From an archaeon (GTDB lineage Archaea; Thermoproteota; Nitrososphaeria; Nitrososphaerales; Nitrosopumilaceae), in contig JAJRWR010000018.1 of the NCBI GenBank assembly GCA_024276695.1, forward strand, positions 1 through 60,257: a DNA stretch of 60,257 nt, written 5' to 3'. Of this stretch, positions 54,704-60,257 are shown piece by piece. The stretch's first letter is position 1; every line of letters starts with the position of its first letter. Position numbers and translations under genes: made by a program. The notes beneath the pieces are model-generated. The model worked only from the letters and a program-made list of their open reading frames with translations. It was not told where the DNA came from and did not search any database.

Positions 54704-54850
54704 ATGATACAGTGTAAATTATGTGGGACACCATTAGGAAAAGAGCCAACTACTGAAAAATTAGAAGTTCATTGGAAAAAACATCATAATTGGCATTGGG
54801 AATCAAATAAAGAGAAAACTCCAGAAGAAGCATTATTAAAAAAACGATAA
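54704..54850 (+). CDS. 48-residue C2H2-like protein
   Basis: MIQCKLCGTPLGKEP, then KLEVHWKKHHNWHWE: C4-x2-C7 and H23-x3-H27, a zinc-finger pattern with a long loop. AGAGGTAATAAAA before the ATG gives a ribosome-binding site. Confidence 0.55.
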   Translation: MIQCKLCGTPLGKEPTTEKLEVHWKKHHNWHWESNKEKTPEEALLKKR

Positions 54851-54881
54851 TCAACGTCTTGGAATAGCGGTCGTTTATAGC

Positions 54882-54992
54882 ATGCCTAAACCGCTAATCG
54901 AAGGCGTCAATATTCATCCAGTCCCAAGTTATAAAAGAAGAAATGTGCATTTATCAAACATTTGTTTAATAATTAAGAAAAAATCTGATTAA
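54882..54992 (+). CDS. Possible 36-residue basic peptide
   Basis: The frame MPKPLIEGVNIHPVPSYKRR to IIKKKSD is basic and may be coded. AGCGG...CCGCT complementary bases (54866-54895) overlap its start and could form a hairpin. Low confidence. Confidence 0.3.
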   Translation: MPKPLIEGVNIHPVPSYKRRNVHLSNICLIIKKKSD

Positions 54993-55011
54993 TTTTTAGA
55001 ATTTTCAACAT

Positions 55012-55182
55012 ATGATTTATCAATTTTGTTCACCATTGAAATCTATGCGTGAAGATTTTGCAGAGTATATAAAATGTACATCATGTCAGCAGGCACTATT
55101 TTACTGTGATTGCAATTGCCCATACTGTGGAAAAAGAGAAGAGTGTGATTGTGAAATGACACAATTAACAATTACACAATAA
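55012..55182 (+). CDS. 56-residue Cys-rich protein
   Basis: Nine Cys: C6, then KCTSCQQALFYCDCNCPYCG and ECDCEM. Two or more metal sites (zinc ribbon plus knuckle) can be formed. An Fe-S cluster is an alternative. No family recognised. Confidence 0.6.
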   Translation: MIYQFCSPLKSMREDFAEYIKCTSCQQALFYCDCNCPYCGKREECDCEMTQLTITQ

Positions 55183-55303
55183 ATTATTTTCATGAGCCTG
55201 TGAAATGATTTGAAAAAACTTCACGCGTACTATTTTATTAATTTTGAGCTATTAGATCCGAAAAAACTTTGAATTTGCAATAGTAATTTTGTTATTAAGA
55301 CAT

Positions 55304-55535
55304 ATGTCAAAAATAGAGGCATATGATATCAAAGCACGAAAAAAAGTGTCAATGAAAAACCCAAAGCCATATCTCATGAAAAATGGATCTTGGGCACAAA
55401 GGAACTAGCGCCGAAACTGGAATTAATCTATTCAAAATTGTCGGAAGGCAAAAACCATCAATTAGCCAGTCAAGATTTGAAGCATTCAAGAATATGTTTA
55501 CAAGTAGACAATGTGAATGTGACAAAACATGCTAG
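55304..55535 (+). pseudogene. Frameshifted DUF5679-like small protein
   Basis: The start MSKIEAYDIKARKKVSMKNP and PYLMKNGSWA is followed, one frame over, by KGTSAETGINLFKIVG, then a tail with CECDKTC. Together they match the archaeal DUF5679 pattern (KARKKV...KNGR...GTSxxxGxxxFxIVG), though the usual Cys are replaced here by Asp, Ala and Glu. One extra base in GCACAAAGG joins the frames; as written the first frame stops at TAG after 34 codons. Confidence 0.7.
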
Positions 55536-55644
55536 TCACATTTTTTATCTTCCCATAAATTTAAGACAATTTAGAAGAGGAATTCAATCCACATAAGGAA
55601 ATTAATTCGAAAGCATTATTTTGATAATTTTTTGGACATAATGT

Positions 55645-56112
55645 ATGTCATTAGATGTTGATTGGAAAGACAATTTCTATGGAATATCATGGGCATATGA
55701 AAAAGACCGATTGGTAATATCCACGGTATTTGAGGATAAAAAAGAGGCAATTTTAATTGCCAAAGAAATTGAGGATTGGAGTGATAAATTTACCAGATTG
55801 ACAATAATTGAAAAAGAAAATGACGAGTTTGCAATTTGCGTATATCAGGATCCTCAAATTTCAAAAAATAATAGTCATTTGGGACTATTCAGAACGGGTA
55901 TGAGACAAAGTGGAGGATATGAGCAAGCAAAACCAATGATTATTGAAAAACCACCTCTCTTACAAATTGCGTATGCGGCAGATGTTAGAGATATGATGAC
56001 ATATGAACAGATTTCACGACTGGTTCCAATGCGTAAATGTAGAATAATATCTGAAAAAGACTTGAAGAAACAAGAATACTATTACGAGAAAACTGCAAAT
56101 TCTCAAAAATAA
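55645..56112 (+). CDS. Hypothetical protein
   Basis: 155 residues, soluble; VDWKDNFYGISWAYEKDRLV and RLTIIEKENDEFAICVYQDP are beta-rich, and the last 40 residues helical and basic. No motif known. The only intact gene above 150 residues between 54.3 and 60.2 kb. Confidence 0.6.
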   Translation: MSLDVDWKDNFYGISWAYEKDRLVISTVFEDKKEAILIAKEIEDWSDKFTRLTIIEKENDEFAICVYQDPQISKNNSHLGLFRTGMRQSGGYEQAKPMIIEKPPLLQIAYAADVRDMMTYEQISRLVPMRKCRIISEKDLKKQEYYYEKTANSQK

Positions 56113-56520
56113 AAAGGTGAGATTCAAAATGAATCTAGGATTTGAATCATCACCAGGTATGGTCTGATAACAACTATAATCAAAATTCAATATAAAGAAT
56201 CACCACTCATTTGTACTAAGAAATTACACTGATAAATCGTTCATCAGTATTAAATAGAAAATTTACCAATGTAAAATATGCAAGATAATAACAATCAATC
56301 AAACTGGGAAGAAGCAATTGGCATTTCATGGCTTGTATCAGATGAATAAAACATCTAGTTTCAATTCAAATTGCAGCCCAAATTGTTGGTGTAAGTTGGA
56401 AAATCCAACCAACGCCGATAAATTACTTTAGATTTTCTAAGGCTTTAATTTTTTAATTCAGAATATACACAAAGTAATTTTTTAGTCTTGTTGTATGAAA
56501 TTGACAGTAAAAAATGTTGA
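56113..56520. other. Stretch without a clear gene
   Basis: AT-rich. A 23-residue frame at 56278-56349 (MQDNNNQSNWEEAIGISWLV) is the best coding candidate and is too short to support. Confidence 0.4.
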
Positions 56521-56808
56521 TATGCAATTCCAACAATTGTATCTCCAGTAACAAATGGAATCATAAATAATAAAATCAAAAATGATAATTCTAGGAAAGA
56601 AATTGCAGGAGGATTAGTCGATGCAGTATTTTTGATTTATAGCATGCCATTAATTGGAATGGCACATAGCCAATTTTACATATTCAATGGAGTGTCAGAG
56701 TATACGTTACTACCAAAATTTTCTGAAACTATAGAAATAATTCCATGGATGATGAGTAGCACAGGTGCAATAATTGGAATTATCATAATAAAGATGATGG
56801 CAAAATAA
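56521..56808 (+). pseudogene. Remnant of a small membrane protein
   Basis: A 95-codon open frame without a start codon at its front: TGA (56518-56520), then YAIPTIVSPVTNGIINNK, KEIAGGLVDAVFLIYSMPLI and a second helix (MMSSTGAIIGIIIIKMMAK). The composition is that of a real two-helix membrane protein. The first ATG lies halfway. Probably truncated or with a lost start. Confidence 0.5.
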
Positions 56809-57085
56809 TTTGGGATTCCTATCTAATATACATTATAGGGTACAAAGATCAAATTCTATTTTAGTATACCAACATACACTGCGATGATAAATAAATAAGG
56901 TATGTGTTAAAATAAGAGAGCAGAGAATCTTGGAAATTACATGGTAAATCAGATTTAAGTGATCAGTCATTGTTAAAGAATTTCAATAATGTAGTAAAAG
57001 AGTATTTTGAATGTAAATTGTCATAAGAATACCATCTTTGATTTCCATAGTAGATCTTAAGTATTATTTTGGCATAACAAAAAAT
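56809..57085. other. Stretch without a clear gene
   Basis: Contains an open piece with no start, ESWKLHGKSDLSDQSLLKNF ending FECKLS (about 56915-57026), which may be the end of a lost gene. No promoter of the recurring kind seen. Confidence 0.35.
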
Positions 57086-57478
57086 ATGAATTTTGAAAAT
57101 CTCTTAAACAGAATTATGGATTCAGATGTGAACATCAGGCATAGCATAATTACAGACAGTGAGGGCAATATTCTAGCTACTAGCCATAGAGATGGAATTA
57201 CAAACTATTTATCTCCAGAAGAAACGGCATCATCATTAAAGAGAGCATCTGTTGCATGGAAAGGCAGAAATGAATTAGCACCAAAAATAGGTCATGGACT
57301 GTATGCGGTTGCAACATTTGAGAAAATCACAAGAATGACATTTCCATTAGGCGATGAAAATTTGATTTTTGTCAGTATGGGGTCAGACGCAATAAGAACG
57401 GACTTGCATGAAGGGGGTCAAAAACAGATCATTGAGCATGTGTTGAATATTCTAAGTAAAGATCCTACAAAGCAATAA
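57086..57478 (+). CDS. Roadblock-like (DUF6659-type) protein
   Basis: 130 residues from the ATG at 57086 (a TTG 16 codons earlier is in frame). VNIRHSIITDSEGNILATSH, then ELAPKIGHGLYAVATFEKIT and RMTFPLGDENLIFVSMGSDA follow the order of the thaumarchaeal DUF6659 family, which has a roadblock-like fold. It may be a paralogue of the protein at 16226. Function unknown; binding to a small GTPase is the usual suggestion for this fold. Confidence 0.7.
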   Translation: MNFENLLNRIMDSDVNIRHSIITDSEGNILATSHRDGITNYLSPEETASSLKRASVAWKGRNELAPKIGHGLYAVATFEKITRMTFPLGDENLIFVSMGSDAIRTDLHEGGQKQIIEHVLNILSKDPTKQ

Positions 57479-57542
57479 GCTAAAAGTGAGATTTTAACAA
57501 GATTATAAATTTGAAACAAGATAAGGGGTATCTAAATTGACA

Positions 57543-57668
57543 ATGATAGAACATACCAAAGAATGCAAATATAGAATGAATAATGATTTGCCACATACTA
57601 ATTGTTATTGTCAATGTCACAAAATAAGTATAGCAGAATCTTCAAAAATGGAATCAATGACTTTTTGA
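57543..57668 (+). CDS. 41-residue Cys/His-rich protein
   Basis: MIEHTKECKYRMNNDLPHTN then CYCQCHKI: four Cys and several His, a compact metal site. A TTG two codons earlier (57537) is an alternative. It overlaps the end of the converging gene by 15 bases. Confidence 0.55.
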   Translation: MIEHTKECKYRMNNDLPHTNCYCQCHKISIAESSKMESMTF

Positions 57669-57884
57669 TTCTGGTTCAAAACTGTCAATGATTTCAGTAA
57701 CATTAGCAAGTATTGTTTCCTTAATTTGAATGATAGTCATTCCAGATTTATGCATCAATTTCATTTGATCCATTAAAGAAAAATGAACCCTACCTTGAAG
57801 ATAATCAACTATTCCAAATCCTTTTTTTGGAAAATCAGTTACAAATGCATCATGTTCTGAAGAATCATAAGGGTTTTCACTCAT
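57654..57884 (-). CDS. Small hypothetical protein
   Basis: 76 residues: DAFVTDFPKKGFGIVDYLQG, then a helix (MDQMKLMHKSGMTIIQIKET). The middle resembles a small helix-turn-helix only loosely. No family recognised. Confidence 0.55.
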   Translation of the reverse strand: MSENPYDSSEHDAFVTDFPKKGFGIVDYLQGRVHFSLMDQMKLMHKSGMTIIQIKETILANVTEIIDSFEPESKSH

Positions 57885-57952
57885 GAAAACATTTCATAAA
57901 AACTAGATATAAAATTTCCATAATTTATTAGTTGATATTAAATGAGGATAGC

Positions 57953-58303
57953 ATGACGAAATTTGTCCACAGACCATATGACAAAATTTACGTCAGAGAC
58001 ATGATCAAACTCAATCTCGATGATCTCATCAGTATGATGTCATCACTTGAAGCAGCTAACGCTTACTGGGTTGACGGAGTATTATTTGCCAGTTTTGCTA
58101 TGACTGAATCTGAAGAATTAGCAAAAAAAGAGATGCAAAATGAAATGTTTCTTGATAAAATCATTTTTGCAGTGTATGACAAATATACAAAAACCGTAAA
58201 ATCATCGACTAATCTTGAAATTGGAGTTCTAAATATGCAAAAAAGTAATCTGTATAGGGATTTGATCGCATGGCTAAAAACTCAATCAATTTGGAATGAA
58301 TAA
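57953..58303 (+). CDS. Hypothetical protein
   Basis: 116 residues from the ATG at 57953, preceded by GAGG at a good distance (a TTG at 57932 is in frame). FVHRPYDKIYVRDMIKLNLD, then a strand pair (AYWVDGVLFASFAMTESEEL) and helices. The GC content is a little higher than in its neighbours. No family recognised. Confidence 0.65.
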   Translation: MTKFVHRPYDKIYVRDMIKLNLDDLISMMSSLEAANAYWVDGVLFASFAMTESEELAKKEMQNEMFLDKIIFAVYDKYTKTVKSSTNLEIGVLNMQKSNLYRDLIAWLKTQSIWNE

Positions 58304-58308
58304 AAAAG

Positions 58309-58605
58309 TTAGGATGAATTCCAAGAAGGATAACCTCCTTCCAAAGTAACTGCATTAAATCCCTCTTTTATTAGTTCATCTGCAGCAATATTTCCCCTAT
58401 AGCCGGTTCCACAATAGGTACAAATTTTCTTGTCCCTAAGGTCTTCAATCTGTTTTTTCTTTACATTTCTAATTGACAATCCCAAAGGTGTGTGAATAGA
58501 GCCTTCTATGACTCCACCCTTTAGTTCATCAGATTCTCTAACATCAATAATCACAAAATCATTAATTTGTGATTTTAGATCATTTGCATTGATTTTATCT
58601 GCCAT
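58309..58605 (-). CDS. Rhodanese-like protein
   Basis: 98 residues from the ATG at 58605 (MADKINAND). FVIIDVRESDELKGGVIEGS, and the active-site loop CGTGYRGN with Cys at its head. It can carry sulfane sulfur. The frame is open further upstream to 58686, but that part overlaps another gene and does not look like rhodanese. Confidence 0.85.
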   Translation of the reverse strand: MADKINANDLKSQINDFVIIDVRESDELKGGVIEGSIHTPLGLSIRNVKKKQIEDLRDKKICTYCGTGYRGNIAADELIKEGFNAVTLEGGYPSWNSS

Positions 58606-58643
58606 GAAATAGTAAAAGATACACTGTAATTTATTTCTGCACT

Positions 58644-58816
58644 TTAATTTGCAAGTAATGTATGATCCATACTGATCATCATGCATTGAAAATGAATTTG
58701 TTCTTCAGTAACACATCCACATTTATGACAAAAGAATTGATTTGCCTTATTACAAACATTACATTTTTTGTTAATTCCAATTCGTGTCCACAACGTCTGC
58801 ATGAATCTTGTTTCAT
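58644..58816 (-). pseudogene. Zinc-ribbon protein with one-base frameshift at A6
   Basis: From the ATG at 58816 the frame gives MKQDSCRRCGHELELTK; at ACAAAAAATG a -1 shift leads into KCNVCNKANQFFCHKCGCVT and EEQIHFQC. Joined, they make three Cys pairs of a double zinc-ribbon protein of about 57 residues. Without the shift each half is incomplete. It may be a mutation, a sequencing error, or slippage at AAAAAA. Confidence 0.6.
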
Positions 58817-58832
58817 GAAGTAATGTTTGCAA

Positions 58833-59215
58833 TACAGGATTTCAACACTAGGAAAATTAGATCATCCTAATTAGATTCTTCTAATTAGTTACAACTAATA
58901 TCAGATTTTGTCACTATTAGTTCAACATCACTGATAATTATCAATACGCTTAAGTTCATTATTCTTGTACAAAATTCATGTTTCTAACATCTAACGATAA
59001 ACAAGTATAAGGTGTAAATCATCCTTACCAATCAGTATTAGAATTTACATCATAATTACATACGTTCAGGATAATTAATCATTTACAAGTCATGTCAAAC
59101 CATAAACACTTTTGATTTACGATATCAGAGTTTAGAAATATTCTATGTATAAAATGAAAATATCAAATCTGAAAATCATGACTTTGCTAATATATAACAA
59201 TATGAGAATTACTGT
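58833..59215. other. 383-bp stretch with palindromes and one promoter but no gene
   Basis: CTAATTAG, itself a palindrome, occurs at 58867-58874 and 58881-58888 (14 bp apart). The promoter at 58942 points to an ATG at 58978 with only 10 codons. TGTAAAT/ATTTACA can form a stem within about 59015-59050. A small RNA or dead gene is possible. Confidence 0.4.
58942..58956 (+). promoter_or_regulatory. Archaeal promoter CAATACGCTTAAGTT
   Basis: Identical over 15 bases to the element at 59353. Its G (58948) is 30 nt before an ATG at 58978, but that frame ends after 10 codons (MFLTSNDKQV). The transcript may be non-coding or come from a dead gene. Confidence 0.5.
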
Positions 59216-59341
59216 ATGTCTAGAGAATCAGAAAAAGATCTGAAACAACAAGATCATGAAGAAATGAAAGAAGAAAGTCGTCAATTAGAACTAAAAGAAG
59301 GATATGCTCAAGATGAAGAATACGATGAATCAGAAAATTAG
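59216..59341 (+). CDS. 41-residue acidic helical protein
   Basis: MSRESEKDLKQQDHEEMKEE to AQDEEYDESEN: more than a third Glu/Asp, one helix and a disordered end. TAATATATA about 30 bp upstream fits a leaderless start. Confidence 0.55.
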   Translation: MSRESEKDLKQQDHEEMKEESRQLELKEGYAQDEEYDESEN

Positions 59342-59352
59342 ATTTTAAATTC

Positions 59353-59367
59353 CAATACGCTTAAGTT
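59353..59367 (+). promoter_or_regulatory. Archaeal promoter CAATACGCTTAAGTT
   Basis: Same 15 bases as at 58942. The G at 59359 lies 30 nt before the ATG at 59389, so the transcript is probably leaderless. Confidence 0.6.
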
Positions 59368-59388
59368 AACAACTCTTACAGGGAACGT

Positions 59389-59622
59389 ATGCCGTTATAT
59401 TGTAAGCAGTGTGACAGTAGAAGATTACCAGAGCATCATGAATCTGAAAAACAAACGTTATGGCTATGCAAAAAATGTGAAAATTTTGTAAATATGGAAG
59501 ATGTTATTGTTCGTGAACAAACAGACGAAGAAAGAGAGCAAGCTAAAAGAAAACTAGAAGAATTTGAAAAAACATCCAACTTTCCAAAAGAGAAATTAGT
59601 TAGAAGAAAGGGCGTAAATTAA
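59389..59622 (+). CDS. Zinc-ribbon plus coiled-coil protein
   Basis: 77 residues. CKQCDSRRLPEHHESEKQ and LWLCKKCENF (two CxxC), then a charged helix (EQTDEEREQAKRKLEEFEK) and a basic end (KLVRRKGVN). The leaderless promoter 30 nt upstream fixes the start. Function unknown. Confidence 0.7.
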   Translation: MPLYCKQCDSRRLPEHHESEKQTLWLCKKCENFVNMEDVIVREQTDEEREQAKRKLEEFEKTSNFPKEKLVRRKGVN

Positions 59623-59660
59623 CAGAATATTTTCAAATAATCTTGAAAATTCAGATCTCT

Positions 59661-59774
59661 TTAATTATTTAGAATCAGATTTTCAAGAGACAATCCATAA
59701 TACGTATTGTCAGAAGATTTCAATGTATTCATTAATTCCGTTTTTAACGATTTGATTTCTTTTTCAATTTTCAT
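59661..59774 (-). CDS. 37-residue helical protein
   Basis: MKIEKEIKSLKTELMNTLKS to YYGLSLENLILNN: heptad-like helix with a hydrophobic end. It stands alone on the minus strand. No family recognised. Confidence 0.45.
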   Translation of the reverse strand: MKIEKEIKSLKTELMNTLKSSDNTYYGLSLENLILNN

Positions 59775-59877
59775 ATTATCATTGAGTCACATTTGAGATA
59801 ACCCTCTCCTTTTAATCCTCCTAAAGCAGTAGCTCGCAATCGATTCATTTTTTGAGAATTCAATATAATAAAACTAG

Positions 59878-59892
59878 CAATAGGCTTAAGTT
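59878..59892 (+). promoter_or_regulatory. Archaeal promoter CAATAGGCTTAAGTT
   Basis: One base differs from the two elements at 58942 and 59353. The G at 59884 lies 30 nt before the TTG at 59914, supporting that unusual start. Confidence 0.55.
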
Positions 59893-59913
59893 CACAGAGA
59901 ATTCAAAAAATTA

Positions 59914-60150
59914 TTGAGTTTTGATCCCAATTACAAAGCAATGCGGATGATTTTAAATGATATCGAGTCGCAAGGATTAGTTCAGTTCAACAAAGAATAC
60001 CATGACGAGGAATTTTTTAGAAATTTTATCCAATTCAAAAAGGCATTTTCCCATTCAATGGAGGAATTAATTAACAGATTAGATTCATTTCAAACAAAAC
60101 AAAATGAAATAAATATTCAACTCATCCCAATACTCTCCAATACATCATAA
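59914..60150 (+). CDS. Small protein, possibly altered by an IS insertion
   Basis: 78 residues from TTG: DPNYKAMRMILNDIESQGLV, then a helical part (FKKAFSHSMEELINRLDSFQ). The last 10 codons lie over the end of the transposase on the other strand, so the original C-terminus may have been replaced by IS sequence. No family recognised. Confidence 0.55.
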   Translation: MSFDPNYKAMRMILNDIESQGLVQFNKEYHDEEFFRNFIQFKKAFSHSMEELINRLDSFQTKQNEINIQLIPILSNTS

Positions 60151-60257
60151 TTGATGCCAAGTATACAAATCCCAGATAATTATCACAATTCTTTTCATAT
60201 CTAATTCTTGTTCTGTGAAAACCATTTTTCAACCAAGCAAAGAATCTTTCCACTACA
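60122..60257 (-). mobile_element. C-terminal part of an IS5-like transposase
   Basis: The minus frame entering from the right edge reads VVERFFAWLKNGFHRTRIRY, then NYLGFVYLASIMMYWRVLG and a TGA at 60122-60124. This is the C-terminal signature of IS5-type DDE transposases (the E of the triad in VERFFAWLK). The IS end should lie a little below 60122. Confidence 0.85.

Noticed and set aside
54851-54900. Possible tRNA-like or snoRNA-like element with AGCGG/CCGCT
   Set aside because: No cloverleaf, no C/D or H/ACA boxes; only a weak hairpin with a bulge.
55390-55596. 68-codon plus frame
   Set aside because: It is the third frame across the frameshifted DUF5679-like gene; the conserved residues lie in the other two frames.
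58606-58686. N-terminal extension of the rhodanese gene
   Set aside because: The 27 extra residues (Cys/Lys-rich) are not rhodanese-like and overlap the neighbouring zinc-ribbon gene; the ATG at 58605 fits the family.
1-60257. CRISPR arrays, rRNA genes, prophage or a classical defence island
   Set aside because: No regularly spaced repeats, no rRNA sequence, and no integrase, capsid or restriction-modification genes were seen; the methyltransferase at 5498 lacks the NPPY motif of DNA adenine enzymes.

Overview
The window looks like a chromosomal segment of a low-GC ammonia-oxidising archaeon of the Nitrosopumilus type (Nitrososphaerota). Archaeal markers are aRF1, PurP, an Hjc-like nuclease, archaeal AspRS, GatCAB, an archaeal ornithine cyclodeaminase (TIGR00300 type), class III signal peptides on pilins and a tRNA with no intron. 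Thaumarchaeal style shows in the many very small Cys-rich proteins, stand-alone Lrp ligand-binding domains, roadblock-like DUF6659-type proteins, SHOCT-tailed surface proteins and an IPxWIKxNAGWW-type module. Assignment to genus is inference; no rRNA is present.

Layout. 1-13.5 kb: CNNM/CorC protein, threonine synthase, small proteins, Hjc-like nuclease, a methyltransferase, an acyl-CoA cluster (DUF35 / thiolase / F420-type oxidoreductase), a sugar nucleotidyltransferase, divergent purK/purE and threonine dehydratase. 13.5-18.3 kb: regulatory and small proteins, including a class III nucleotide cyclase, two overlapping Lrp-type domains and a VOC protein. 18.3-30.6 kb: tRNA-Phe, cobalamin adenosyltransferase, HD phosphohydrolase, ornithine cyclodeaminase, an aminotransferase, acetyl-CoA synthetase and the gatCAB operon. 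30.7-36.8 kb: a broken pilin/LamG adhesin, a second pilin-like gene, aspS and purP. 36.8-40.4 kb: a phosphonate-type ABC transporter with two tandem winged-helix regulators. 40.4-49.5 kb: CbtB, a broken response regulator, a DsbA-like protein, aRF1, HIT protein, ilvD and an XPD/DinG-like helicase. 49.5-60.3 kb: an accessory tract of small, mostly unrecognised proteins, many with Cys/His zinc-site patterns, several broken genes and the end of an IS5-like transposase at the window edge.

How the genes fit together. PurK, PurE and PurP are steps of purine synthesis. IlvA, IlvD, ThrC and the aminotransferase belong to threonine/branched-chain amino-acid metabolism. AspRS plus GatCAB suggests tRNA-dependent Asn (and/or Gln) formation. 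CbtB and the adenosyltransferase relate to cobalt/cobalamin. Thiolase, DUF35, F420-type oxidoreductase and Acs are acyl-CoA functions.

Two features stand out. First, many accessory genes are damaged while housekeeping genes are intact: nonsense codons, one-base frameshifts (two at A6 runs), a 34-bp tandem duplication, an internal deletion and missing start codons. Second, a recurring promoter sequence (AATANGCTTAA-like) sits 30-31 nt before the start codon of several small genes. It allows leaderless starts to be set, including GTG and TTG starts, and marks a possible 29-residue peptide or structured RNA at 13.6 kb.
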